Assembly: GCA_000434555.1 (NCBI GenBank)
Contig: FR880090.1
Location: forward strand, 1-28,473
DNA from: Clostridium sp. CAG:524
Lineage (GTDB): Bacteria; Bacillota_I; Bacilli_A; RF39; UBA660
Direction: 5' to 3'
DNA length: 28,473 nt
Shown piece after piece: positions 6,449 through 15,504 of the stretch. The notes beneath the pieces are model-generated. The model saw nothing but the letters and a program-made list of their open reading frames with translations, made no database searches and was not told the origin of the DNA. The number at the start of each line of letters is the position of its first letter. The first letter of the stretch is position 1. The position numbers were made by a program, and so were the translations under genes.

Positions 6449-9400
6449 GTGGCATACAAAACAGTAAAATTTGGTGACCATAGAGAAAGAAGAAGTTTCT
6501 CAACAAAGCGTTCTACGCTAGAACTTTCTAACTTATTAGAAGTTCAAAAAGATTCGTTTGACTTATTTTTAAAGGAAGGAATAAAGGAAGTATTTGAAGA
6601 TATTTTCCCAGTAGAAAGTTTTTCAGGTTCATTATCACTTGAATTTGGTGATTATTATTTTGATGAGCCTAAATATTCTGTTAAGGAAAGTCGTGAGAGA
6701 AAAGTTACTTATGCTGCTCCTTTAAAGGTAAAAGCAAGACTATTTATCAATGAAACAGGAGAAGTAAAAGAACAAGAAGTGTTCTTAGGTGACATGCCTT
6801 TAATGACTGATACTGCATCATTTATTATTAATGGAGCAGAAAGAGTTATTAACTCACAACTTGTTATGGGACCATCTTGCTACTACAAAAATGAAGTAGA
6901 TAAGAGTGGTAGAAATATCATTTCAAGTGAAGTTAGACCTAATAAAGGTACTTGGTTAGAGTATGAACTTGATGCAAGAGGTATTTTATATGTAAGAATT
7001 GATAGAACAAGAAAAGTTCCAGTTACTACATTACTTAGAGCATTAGGTTTATCTAGCGATGAAGAAATACTTAATTTATTTGGACAAGATGAATATTTAA
7101 TTAATACTTTAGAAAAAGATTCTACTAAGAATACTGATGAAGCATTAATAGAAATATATGAAAAGTTAAGACCAGGTGAACCAGCTACATTAGATTCAGC
7201 TAAGAATCAATTAATCGTAAGATTCTTTGATAAGTTTAGATATGATTTAGGTAAAGTTGGTAGATACAAATTCAATAAGAAATTAAATGTTATTGATAGA
7301 CTTTTAAATGTTAAAATAGCACAAGATATTGTTGTTGATGGTGAAGTTAAGGCTAAAAAAGGTACATTAATAACTAAAGAGTTACTTGAAGAATTAAAGC
7401 CAGTGTTCGCGAGTGGCTATGGCGTAAAAGAAGTAACTATAAATGAAGAATTAGATACTTATAATAAAATACAAGAAATACTTGTATATAGTCCTGAAGA
7501 TGAAACTAAGATTGTTAAAGTTATAGGTAATGATCAAACAATAGATACTAAGAGACTTACTATAAGTGATGTTTATGCTTCATTATCATATTATATATGT
7601 TTATTATATGGTATTGGTAAATTTGATGAAATAGATCACTTAGGTAATAGACGTGTAAGACAAGTAGGAGAATTAATTCAAAATCAATTTAGAATTGGCG
7701 TTGCTCGTATGGAAAGACAAATTAGAGATAAGATGTCTACACAAGAGATAGATGCTGTTACTCCTAAGTCATTAATTAATATAAGACCAATAACTGCTGC
7801 TTTAAAAGAATTCTTTGGTAGTAGTCAACTTTCTAAGTTCATGGAACAAATTAACCCATTATCAGAACTTAATGATAAACGTAGACTTAGTGCTTTAGGT
7901 CCAGGAGGTTTATCAAGAGATAGAGCTGGTATGGAAGTTCGTGATGTTAACCCATCACACTATGGTAGAATTTGTCCAATAGAAACTCCAGAAGGTCAAA
8001 ACATTGGACTTATTACATCACTAGCAAGTTATGCTAAAATTAATGAATATGGATTTATAATGACTCCATATAGAAAAGTAGTTGATTGTAAAGTTACTGA
8101 TGAAATAGTTTACATGACTGCTGATGAAGAAGAAGATTATTATATCAGTCAAGCGACAATTGATGTTGATAAAGATGGATATATTACTGATGCAACTGTT
8201 CCTGTAAGATTTAATCGTGATAACATGATAGTTGCTAAAGAAAAAGTTAATTATATAGATGTTTCACCATCACAAATAGTATCTGTTACAACAAGCATGA
8301 TTCCATTTATGGAACATGATGATGCTAACAGAACACTAATGGGTGCAAACATGCAAAGACAAGCTGTACCATTAATGATTACAGAGGCTCCTATTGTAGG
8401 AACTGGAGTTGAAGCTGCTATAGCAAGAGATTCTGGATGTTCTGTAGTATGTGATATTGATGGTGTAGTTGAATATGTTGATGCTAAAAAGATTATCGTA
8501 AAAGGTGCTACTGAAAAGCATACTTATGAACTTATTAGTTATCAAAGAAGTAACAATGAAACATGTTATAATCAAAGACCAATTGTTCATAAAGGTGAAC
8601 AAGTTCATAAAGGTGAAATAATCGCTGATGGACCTTCTACTGATATGGGAGAAATTGGACTTGGTAAAAACTTAGTTGTAGCATTCATGACTTACAATGG
8701 TTATAACTATGAAGATGCTGTTATTCTAAATGAAAGAATAGTTCGTGATGATGTTCTTACATCTGTTCATATTGAAATGAAAGAAATAGAATGTCGTGAT
8801 ACTAAACTAGGACCTGAAGAATTCACAAGAGATATTCCAAATATTAGTGAAGATGCTCGTAAGAATTTAGATGAAAATGGTATCGTAAGAATTGGTACTG
8901 AAGTTAAAGAAAATGATATTCTTGTTGGTAAAGTTACTCCAAAAGGAATGCAAGAATTATCAAGTGAAGAAAAATTATTACATGCAATATTTGGTGAAAA
9001 GACTCGTGAAGTAAGAGATACATCACTTCGTGTTAGTCATGGATGTGCTGGTATTGTACATGATGTTCAAATATTTACTAAAGAAAACTCTGATGAATTA
9101 CCTGCTGGTGTTTCAAAAGTAGTTCGTGTATATATTGTTAAGAAGAGAAAGATTCAAGTTGGAGATAAAATGGCTGGACGTCACGGAAACAAAGGTGTTT
9201 GTTCATTAATTCTTCCATCAGAAGATATGCCATATTTACCAGATGGTACTCCAGTTGATGTTATCTTAAACCCACTAGGTGTTCCTTCTCGTATGAACTT
9301 AGGACAAATACTAGAATTACACTTAGGTATGGCTGGTAAGAAACTTGGTGTACATTATGCAACTCCAATATTTGATAGTGCTACTGAAAAAGATATTCAA

Positions 9401-10084
9401 GAAGAAGTAGCTGAAGCTGGACTTGATCCTGACTATAAGACTTGGTTATATGATGGTAAAACTGGTGAAAAATTTGATAAGAGAGTATCAGTTGGTGTCA
9501 TGTATATGATAAGACTTGTACATATGGTTGATGACAAGATTCATGCAAGAGCAACAGGACCATACAGTATGGTTACACAACAACCACTTGGTGGAAAAGC
9601 TCAATTTGGTGGTCAAAGATTTGGAGAAATGGAAGTTTGGGCATTATATGCATATGGTGCTGCTCATATCTTACAAGAAGTTCTTACAATTAAATCAGAT
9701 GATGTAGTTGGAAGAGTTAGAGTATATGAAGCACTTGTTAAAGGCAAACCAATTCCAGAACCAGGTGTTCCAGAATCATTTAGAGTATTAATTAAAGAAT
9801 TCCAAGCTTTAGGACTTGATATTCAAATAGTAAGTAAAGATGGAACTTTAAAAGAAATAAAAGATTTAGAAAGTGAAGAAGATAAAGATGATGCTCCTGT
9901 TTCAATTGAAGAAATAGGAAAACACGAAGATGAAGATATTCCTGAATCTAATTATGAAGATGTGAAAGACGAAGATGATGAAGAATTCGACGACGTTGAA
10001 CCAACTGATGAAGATTTAGAATATGAAGAAGAGTATGGTCTTGATGACTTTCAAGATGATGCTTATGAAAGGGGTGAAGAATAA
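6449..10084 (+). CDS. rpoB: DNA-directed RNA polymerase subunit beta
   Basis: Catalytic beta subunit of RNA polymerase, 1211 aa. It starts with GTG (GGGGTG ribosome site at 6438-6443). Landmarks include the rifampicin region FFGSSQLSKFMEQINPLSEL (from about residue 455), RICPIETPEGQNIGLI, GYNYEDAVILNERI, KMAGRHGNKGV and GGKAQFGGQRFGEMEVWALY. In the rifampicin region, positions equivalent to E. coli Q513, D516 and H526 are Lys463, Glu466 and Asp476, an arrangement expected to lower rifampicin binding. The C-terminal 75 or so residues (about 1135-1211) form a strongly acidic Asp/Glu tail beyond the conserved core. The stop overlaps the rpoC start by one nucleotide. Confidence 0.98.
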   Translation: MAYKTVKFGDHRERRSFSTKRSTLELSNLLEVQKDSFDLFLKEGIKEVFEDIFPVESFSGSLSLEFGDYYFDEPKYSVKESRERKVTYAAPLKVKARLFINETGEVKEQEVFLGDMPLMTDTASFIINGAERVINSQLVMGPSCYYKNEVDKSGRNIISSEVRPNKGTWLEYELDARGILYVRIDRTRKVPVTTLLRALGLSSDEEILNLFGQDEYLINTLEKDSTKNTDEALIEIYEKLRPGEPATLDSAKNQLIVRFFDKFRYDLGKVGRYKFNKKLNVIDRLLNVKIAQDIVVDGEVKAKKGTLITKELLEELKPVFASGYGVKEVTINEELDTYNKIQEILVYSPEDETKIVKVIGNDQTIDTKRLTISDVYASLSYYICLLYGIGKFDEIDHLGNRRVRQVGELIQNQFRIGVARMERQIRDKMSTQEIDAVTPKSLINIRPITAALKEFFGSSQLSKFMEQINPLSELNDKRRLSALGPGGLSRDRAGMEVRDVNPSHYGRICPIETPEGQNIGLITSLASYAKINEYGFIMTPYRKVVDCKVTDEIVYMTADEEEDYYISQATIDVDKDGYITDATVPVRFNRDNMIVAKEKVNYIDVSPSQIVSVTTSMIPFMEHDDANRTLMGANMQRQAVPLMITEAPIVGTGVEAAIARDSGCSVVCDIDGVVEYVDAKKIIVKGATEKHTYELISYQRSNNETCYNQRPIVHKGEQVHKGEIIADGPSTDMGEIGLGKNLVVAFMTYNGYNYEDAVILNERIVRDDVLTSVHIEMKEIECRDTKLGPEEFTRDIPNISEDARKNLDENGIVRIGTEVKENDILVGKVTPKGMQELSSEEKLLHAIFGEKTREVRDTSLRVSHGCAGIVHDVQIFTKENSDELPAGVSKVVRVYIVKKRKIQVGDKMAGRHGNKGVCSLILPSEDMPYLPDGTPVDVILNPLGVPSRMNLGQILELHLGMAGKKLGVHYATPIFDSATEKDIQEEVAEAGLDPDYKTWLYDGKTGEKFDKRVSVGVMYMIRLVHMVDDKIHARATGPYSMVTQQPLGGKAQFGGQRFGEMEVWALYAYGAAHILQEVLTIKSDDVVGRVRVYEALVKGKPIPEPGVPESFRVLIKEFQALGLDIQIVSKDGTLKEIKDLESEEDKDDAPVSIEEIGKHEDEDIPESNYEDVKDEDDEEFDDVEPTDEDLEYEEEYGLDDFQDDAYERGEE

Positions 10085-13000
10085 TGATGGAAGTTAACGA
10101 TTTTGATGGAATTCGTATTAGTATAGCTTCTCCTGAAAAAATAAGAGAATGGTCTTATGGTGAAGTTAAGAAACCAGAAACTATTAACTATAGAACTTTA
10201 AACCCTGAAAGAGATGGACTTTTCTGTGAAAAGATATTCGGTCCAACAAAAGACTTTGAATGTAGTTGTAAAAAATATAAAAGATTAAGATACAAAAATG
10301 TTATTTGTGATAGATGTGGTGTAGAAGTAACACGTTCTAAAGTACGTAGAGAAAGAATGGGACATATTGAACTTGCTTGTCCTGTTAGCCACATTTGGTA
10401 TGCGAAAGGAACTCCTCCTAAGATGGGACTTGTTCTTGATATAAGTCCAAGAGAACTAGAAGAAGTATTATACTTTGTAAGTTATATAGTTCTTGATCCA
10501 GGAATTGCTCCTCTTGCTAAAAAACAAACATTAAGTGATAAAGAATACAGAGCATATTATGAAAAATATGGTGATGGATTCAAAGTAGGTATGGGTGCTG
10601 AAGCAATTAAAGAATTACTTGCTGAAGTTGACTTAGAAAAAGAAGTAGAACAATTAAAGAAAGATGTTGAAAAAGCACAAGGACAAAAGAAAATTAGATT
10701 AGTTAAGAGACTTGACTGTCTAAATTCTTTCCTTGAAAGTGGTAATAGACCTGAATGGATGATACTAGATGTACTTCCAGTTATTCCACCAGATCTAAGA
10801 CCAATGATTCAACTTCCAGGTGGTAGATTTGCTACTTCTGACTTAAATGATTTATATAGAAGAATTATTAATAGAAATAATCGTCTTAAAAAATTATTAG
10901 AACTTGAAGCACCAACTATCATTGTTCAAAATGAAAAACGTATGCTTCAAGAAGCAGTAGATGCATTAATAGATAACGGAAGACGTGGAAGAAGTGTTTC
11001 AGGTGTAGGTAATAGACCACTTAAATCATTATCTTCTATGTTAAAAGGTAAACAAGGTAGATTTAGACAAAACTTACTTGGTAAACGTGTTGACTATAGT
11101 GGTCGTTCAGTTATCGTTGTTGGACCTAGTCTTAAAATGTATCAATGTGGTGTACCAAAAGATATGGCTCTTGAATTATTCAAACCATATGTAATGCAAC
11201 AACTTGTTGAAAGAGGTATTGCACATAATATTAAAGCTGCTAAAAAGATTATTGATGTTCAAGATGAAAGAGTATGGGATGTAGTTGAAGATGTTATAAG
11301 AGAACATCCAGTATTATTAAACCGTGCTCCTACATTACATAGACTTTCAATTCAAGCATTCGAGCCAGTTCTTGTTGGTGGAAAAGCTCTTAGATTACAC
11401 CCACTTGTTTGTAGCGGATTTAACGCTGATTTCGATGGTGATCAAATGGCTATCCATATTCCAATTAGTGAAGAAGCTCAAGCTGAAGCAAGATTATTAA
11501 TGTTAGGTGCTAATAATATACTTGACCCTAAAGATGGAAAACCAATCGTTACTCCATCACAAGATATGGTTCTTGGTAACTACTATTTAACATTAGAATT
11601 ACCTGGTGAACCAAATGAAGGTAAAGCATATAAAGATCCTAATGAAGCATTAATGGCTTATGAAAGACGTGAAATTACACTTCATACAAGAATTTGTATT
11701 CCAACTAAAGAATTCAAACATAAAGTATGGACTGATGAACAAAAAGATAAATATTTAGTAACAACTGCTGGTAAAATTTTATTTAATGAAATATTTCCAG
11801 ATACTTATCCTTATGTTGAAGAAGGAAGTAAAGAAAACATTGAAGTTATGACTCCAGATAAATTCTTTATTGAAAAAGGTAAAAACTTACCTGAAGAAGT
11901 AGCTAAAATGCCATGTGTTCCTGCTTTAATTAAAAAAGATTTAGGAAAAATAATTGCTCAAATATTTAAGAGATATAAAACAACTGAAACTTCTATATTC
12001 TTAGATAAATTAAAAGATATAGGATTTAAATATAGTACTAAGTCTGGTATAACTATTTCACTTTCTGATATTCCAGTTAATCATGAAAAAGAAACAATTA
12101 TAGAGGAAACTAACGCTACTATTGAAAAGATTAATAAACAATTTAAACGTGGTCTTATAACTGATGAAGAAAGACATAATAAAGTTATTAAATTATGGAC
12201 TGATGCTACTACTAATGTACAAGGTAAACTTGGTGATATATTAAAACAAGATGTAGAAAATCCACTTTCAATGATTATTAATTCTGGAGCCAGAGGTTCT
12301 GCTAACCAATTAGGTCAACTTGCTGGTATGCGTGGTATTATGGCTAAACCAGATGGTGGTCAAGTGGAAATCCCAATTCTTGCTTCATTCCGTGAAGGAC
12401 TAGACGTTCAAGAATTCTTCTTATCAACACACGGATCTAGAAAAGGTACAGCTGATACAGCACTTAAGACTGCAGATGCTGGATACTTAACAAGACGTTT
12501 AGTTGATGTAGTACAAGATATCATTGTTAAAGAAGAAGATTGTGGAACTATTCAAGGTATTGAAGTTGAAGCATTTACTGATGAAAAGAGTGGAAGCGTT
12601 ATTGAAAGCTTTAGAGATAGAATTGTTGGTAGATATTCTAATCAAAAAGTATTACATCCTGAAACTAAGGAAGTACTTATTGATAAAGGTGCTTTAATCA
12701 CTGAAAGAATAGCTGACAAGATTGAAAAAGCTGGAATTACTAAAATGGAAATTAGAAGTGTTCTTACTTGTAAATGTCCAAATGGTATTTGTCAAAAATG
12801 TTATGGTCTTAACCTTGCAACTGGAAATGTTGTTGAAGTTGGTGAAGCTGCTGGTATTATGGCTGCTCAATCAATCGGTGAACCAGGTACACAATTAACA
12901 ATGCGTACATTCCATACAGGTGGTGTTGCATCTGCTGCTGATATTACTCAAGGTCTTCCAAGAGTTGAAGAACTATTTGAAGCTCGTATACCAAAAGCAA

Positions 13001-13773
13001 AAGCAACTATTGCTGAAATTAATGGTAAAATTACTAAGATTACTGATGATAAAAATAATAGATTTAAGATATATATTACAAATGATGTTGAAACTCGTGA
13101 ACATGTTACTCAATACAACGCTAAATTAAGAGTTGAAAAAGGTGATATGGTAAATGCTGGAGATCCATTAACAGAAGGAAGTATTTCACCAAAAGAATTA
13201 CTTGCTGTTACTGATCCAACAACTGTTCAAGGATATATCTTAAAAGAAATTCAAAAAGTTTATAAGAGTCAAGGTGTTGATGTTTCTGATAAACATGTTG
13301 AAACTGTTGTTAGAAGAATGATTACTAAGATTAAAGTTATTGATCCAGGAGATACTAACCTTATTGAAGGACTTGCAGTTCCATTAAGAGAATTTGCTGA
13401 AATCAATAAACCTGTTATTTTAGCAGGTGGAGTTCCAGCTACTGGTAAACCAGTTATGCTTGGTATTACTAAGGCATCTCTTGAAACTGATTCATTCTTA
13501 TCTGCTGCTTCATTCCAAGAAACTACAAGAATCTTAACTGATGCTGCAACTCGTGGTAAATGTGATATGTTACACGGACTTAAAGAAAACGTTATTCTTG
13601 GTAAACTAATTCCTGCCGGAACTGGTGCTAAAGAATACAATAACATTGAAGTAATTTTAAAAAATGAATTATTAGATGATGATGCTGCTGAAGTTTTAGA
13701 AGAAAAATTCTTAACAGATGATAAAAATGAAGAAACAGTAGAAGCAATAAATGATAATAAAGAAAATGCTTAA
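10084..13773 (+). CDS. rpoC: DNA-directed RNA polymerase subunit beta'
   Basis: Largest RNA polymerase subunit, 1229 aa, carrying the active-site magnesium. NADFDGDQM is at 447-455, with catalytic Asp449, Asp451 and Asp453. The N-terminal zinc ribbon uses Cys60, Cys62, Cys75 and Cys78. The second zinc site is Cys820, Cys896, Cys903 and Cys906, with an extra Cys898. The bridge/trigger region contains GEPGTQLTMRTFHTGG. No large lineage insertion is evident; the length is similar to the Bacillus protein. Start: TAATGATG joins the rpoB stop to two adjacent ATG codons; 10084 is taken, 10087 is equally possible. The terminator hairpin begins before its stop codon. Confidence 0.98.
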   Translation: MMEVNDFDGIRISIASPEKIREWSYGEVKKPETINYRTLNPERDGLFCEKIFGPTKDFECSCKKYKRLRYKNVICDRCGVEVTRSKVRRERMGHIELACPVSHIWYAKGTPPKMGLVLDISPRELEEVLYFVSYIVLDPGIAPLAKKQTLSDKEYRAYYEKYGDGFKVGMGAEAIKELLAEVDLEKEVEQLKKDVEKAQGQKKIRLVKRLDCLNSFLESGNRPEWMILDVLPVIPPDLRPMIQLPGGRFATSDLNDLYRRIINRNNRLKKLLELEAPTIIVQNEKRMLQEAVDALIDNGRRGRSVSGVGNRPLKSLSSMLKGKQGRFRQNLLGKRVDYSGRSVIVVGPSLKMYQCGVPKDMALELFKPYVMQQLVERGIAHNIKAAKKIIDVQDERVWDVVEDVIREHPVLLNRAPTLHRLSIQAFEPVLVGGKALRLHPLVCSGFNADFDGDQMAIHIPISEEAQAEARLLMLGANNILDPKDGKPIVTPSQDMVLGNYYLTLELPGEPNEGKAYKDPNEALMAYERREITLHTRICIPTKEFKHKVWTDEQKDKYLVTTAGKILFNEIFPDTYPYVEEGSKENIEVMTPDKFFIEKGKNLPEEVAKMPCVPALIKKDLGKIIAQIFKRYKTTETSIFLDKLKDIGFKYSTKSGITISLSDIPVNHEKETIIEETNATIEKINKQFKRGLITDEERHNKVIKLWTDATTNVQGKLGDILKQDVENPLSMIINSGARGSANQLGQLAGMRGIMAKPDGGQVEIPILASFREGLDVQEFFLSTHGSRKGTADTALKTADAGYLTRRLVDVVQDIIVKEEDCGTIQGIEVEAFTDEKSGSVIESFRDRIVGRYSNQKVLHPETKEVLIDKGALITERIADKIEKAGITKMEIRSVLTCKCPNGICQKCYGLNLATGNVVEVGEAAGIMAAQSIGEPGTQLTMRTFHTGGVASAADITQGLPRVEELFEARIPKAKATIAEINGKITKITDDKNNRFKIYITNDVETREHVTQYNAKLRVEKGDMVNAGDPLTEGSISPKELLAVTDPTTVQGYILKEIQKVYKSQGVDVSDKHVETVVRRMITKIKVIDPGDTNLIEGLAVPLREFAEINKPVILAGGVPATGKPVMLGITKASLETDSFLSAASFQETTRILTDAATRGKCDMLHGLKENVILGKLIPAGTGAKEYNNIEVILKNELLDDDAAEVLEEKFLTDDKNEETVEAINDNKENA

Positions 13774-13789
13774 TGCGTTTTCTTTTTTT
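13761..13789 (+). terminator. terminator of the rpoBC operon
   Basis: AGAAAATGC (13761-13769), 5-nt loop containing the rpoC stop, GCGTTTTCT (13775-13783), then T to 13789. Nine pairs including one G-U; the left arm is coding sequence. Confidence 0.88.
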
Positions 13790-13790
13790 G

Positions 13791-13799
13791 TTATATAAT
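13791..13799 (+). promoter_or_regulatory. putative -10 directly after the rpoC terminator
   Basis: TATAAT (13794-13799) sits 4 nt beyond the terminator T-run. No canonical -35; the T-run itself would occupy the spacer. Confidence 0.4.
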
Positions 13800-13823
13800 A
13801 AGTGTAGAAAGTATTGGTGATTT

Positions 13824-14249
13824 ATGATTCTTAAAAATAAAAATTATTTTTTAATCAATAAAAATGAGTATGAAGATATATTTAAAAATGATAAAAAAGG
13901 TGTATATTTATATCACTTTATATATGTTAAATATTTAGAAAATGATAATGTTAAATATATTAAAATAGATAATACTAAAGATTTAGAACTACTTAATGAT
14001 AAGAAAATACTTATTAAATATTATATTAGAAAGATTCATTATTTTAATGAATGCGATAATCTTTCATTTGAATATGGAGAACCTTATTATATATATAATG
14101 TTGGTTATTTTTATATAGGTGGTTTTATTGAAAATAAAAATGGAGAAGAATTATCAAAAATTAATAAATTGTTTCAAGATTATAATAATAATTATGATAA
14201 GATGAATTTTCCATTTAATGATAAAGAATACTTAAATTTGAATAAATAA
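13824..14249 (+). CDS. hypothetical protein, 141 aa
   Basis: Not recognised. It is a soluble-looking protein of 141 aa, very rich in Asn, Lys, Tyr and Ile, without a signal peptide, membrane helix or known motif. Predicted structure is mixed, with beta-prone stretches (VYLYHFIYVKYL, VKYIKI, YYIYNVGYFYIGGFI) and a C-terminal helix (LSKINKLFQDY). Start ATG 13824 has a modest TTGGTG ribosome site. It has its own -10 just after the rpoBC terminator, and it precedes the Abi_2 gene by 98 nt, which includes a new promoter, so it is probably not in the same transcript. It may be part of the same accessory islet between rpoC and ffh. Confidence 0.65.
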   Translation: MILKNKNYFLINKNEYEDIFKNDKKGVYLYHFIYVKYLENDNVKYIKIDNTKDLELLNDKKILIKYYIRKIHYFNECDNLSFEYGEPYYIYNVGYFYIGGFIENKNGEELSKINKLFQDYNNNYDKMNFPFNDKEYLNLNK

Positions 14250-14306
14250 ATCATTTTAATTAATATTTGAAATTTGTAAAAGTGTATGGTATTAATAAAA
14301 TAAAAA

Positions 14307-14315
14307 TGATATAAT
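14307..14315 (+). promoter_or_regulatory. putative extended -10 promoter of the Abi_2 gene
   Basis: TGA followed by TATAAT (14310-14315). The -35 is not convincing. Start codon 33 nt downstream with CGGAG ribosome site at 14336-14340. Confidence 0.5.
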
Positions 14316-14347
14316 ATTGAGAAAATATATATTAACGGAGAACAAAT

Positions 14348-15322
14348 ATGAAAATTAAAACAACGAATGCACTTATGAAATATTTGAGAGAAAACCATAA
14401 TATGATTATAAATGGTTCTAAAGATAAGAGAAATTTAATAAATATGGGATACTATCATGGCTATAAGGGTTATAGATATATAAATAGCCCGCAAAATAGA
14501 ATAAATTTCATGGAATTTAATGAAATAGTTTCAGTCGTTAATTTTGATTCTAAATTAAAAAGTTTGTTATATCCACAATTAATGTTAGTAGAAACAATTT
14601 CAAAAAATATTGTTTTACAAATTCTAGTTGAAGAATACAAAACAGACGAATTTAATGAAATTTATGAAAAAGGAATGACAGATTACCGAAATAGTACTAA
14701 ATCTAAAGATTATAAAGAAAAAATGAAACATAGATTAAATGTTCAGAATAATATTTATTCTGCTTTATCAAGAAGCTATAATAGTAACAATAAAATAGTT
14801 ACTCATTTTTATTCAAAGGATAGACATGTACCAATTTGGGGAATTTTTGAAATTATAACTTTAGGAATATTTGCTGATTTGATAAAAAGTTTAGAGTTTG
14901 ATGTTAGGAAGAAAATAGTTAAAGAAATGAAGTTAAGTCTTTCATATGATACTAACGCAAAATTTCCTGAAAAAATAATATACTTAATTAAATCATTAAG
15001 AAATTCTGTGGCGCATAATGATGTTGTTTTTGATGTGCGTTTTAAAGATAGTAATGTTGATTCTACTTTATGTGAATATATAGAAAATGAAGTGAAATGT
15101 TTAAATGTAGACTTTAGTACGATAACTGATTATATTTTGATAATTGTATTATTATTGAAAAAATATGGAATAACTAAGACAGAATTAAATCGCTTTATAA
15201 ATGAATATGAAAATATTGTAGAAGAATTTAGAAATAATATTCCATTTAATATTTATAGTCAAGTTATTCATACTGATATGAAATTAAAATTGGAAAAATT
15301 ACGTAAATATGTAAAAAATTAG
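14348..15322 (+). CDS. Abi_2 family (AbiD/AbiF-like) HEPN abortive-infection protein
   Basis: Member of the Abi_2 family (Pfam PF07751; AbiD and AbiF of lactococci), proteins that block phage growth, probably as HEPN-type RNases. The 324-aa length is typical. Visible family features: an N-terminal helix followed by LINMGYYHGYKGYRYI (the usual N.GYY...GYR... block), VNFDSKLKSLLYPQLMLVE (the FD..LR.....i..iE helix), VPIWGIFEIITLGIFADLI (vPlW...E.ltlG), and LIKSLRNSVAHND with the HEPN R-x4-H motif at Arg218 and His223. Cytoplasmic. It has its own promoter and is followed after about 45 nt by a small structured RNA with an independent promoter and terminator (15366-15430). That arrangement is known for abiF-motif RNAs and suggests RNA-mediated control of a toxic enzyme; the control is inferred. 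Confidence 0.85.
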   Translation: MKIKTTNALMKYLRENHNMIINGSKDKRNLINMGYYHGYKGYRYINSPQNRINFMEFNEIVSVVNFDSKLKSLLYPQLMLVETISKNIVLQILVEEYKTDEFNEIYEKGMTDYRNSTKSKDYKEKMKHRLNVQNNIYSALSRSYNSNNKIVTHFYSKDRHVPIWGIFEIITLGIFADLIKSLEFDVRKKIVKEMKLSLSYDTNAKFPEKIIYLIKSLRNSVAHNDVVFDVRFKDSNVDSTLCEYIENEVKCLNVDFSTITDYILIIVLLLKKYGITKTELNRFINEYENIVEEFRNNIPFNIYSQVIHTDMKLKLEKLRKYVKN

Positions 15323-15330
15323 TAAAATAA

Positions 15331-15359
15331 TTGAATAATTTATATAAATATGATATATT
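15331..15359 (+). promoter_or_regulatory. promoter of the small RNA downstream of the Abi_2 gene
   Basis: TTGAAT (15331-15336), 17-nt spacer, TATATT (15354-15359) preceded by TGA (extended -10). An alternative TATAAT at 15359-15364 would move the start by about 5 nt. Predicted transcription start near 15366-15371. Confidence 0.6.
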
Positions 15360-15365
15360 ATAATT

Positions 15366-15430
15366 GTGAATGGCGGTAGTGTATTTTCGGATCCTACCTG
15401 AGCAAGTCGGATGCGTCTGACTTGCTTTTT
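15366..15430 (+). ncRNA. small structured RNA beside the Abi_2 gene (candidate abiF-type RNA)
   Basis: A compact transcription unit of about 65 nt without an open reading frame. Its 5' hairpin is GGTAG (15375-15379) paired with CTACC (15394-15398) around a 14-nt loop. Its 3' hairpin is a perfect-length 10-bp terminator stem (15402-15425). The GC content of this short stretch stands out from the AT-rich surroundings, a classic sign of a structured RNA. It is not SRP RNA: the conserved GGAAGCAGC-type tip is absent. Position directly 3' of an Abi_2 gene, with its own promoter and terminator, fits the published abiF RNA motif class. I cannot compare it with that consensus here, so family membership is a hypothesis. 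Confidence 0.6.
15402..15430 (+). terminator. strong terminator of the small RNA
   Basis: GCAAGTCGGA (15402-15411), TGCG loop, TCTGACTTGC (15416-15425), five T. Ten pairs with one G-U: the strongest terminator in the window. Confidence 0.93.
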
Positions 15431-15504
15431 AATGCAAAATTTATTGTTAAATTCTATTTACTTTGTTGATTATTTATGTTATTTAGTAATTAAGTGATTA
15501 AAAT

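Noticed and set aside
8372..8608. 78-codon - strand frame inside rpoB
   Set aside because: Antisense shadow, composition of reversed rpoB codons, no start signals.
13269..13646. 125-codon open frame on the - strand inside rpoC
   Set aside because: Lies entirely in conserved rpoC coding sequence; no promoter or ribosome site, codon pattern follows rpoC.
15366..15430. Small RNA just upstream of ffh considered as the SRP RNA (ffs)
   Set aside because: The conserved SRP helix 8 tip and AGCAG internal loop are absent, and it is too short; position beside Abi_2 fits better.
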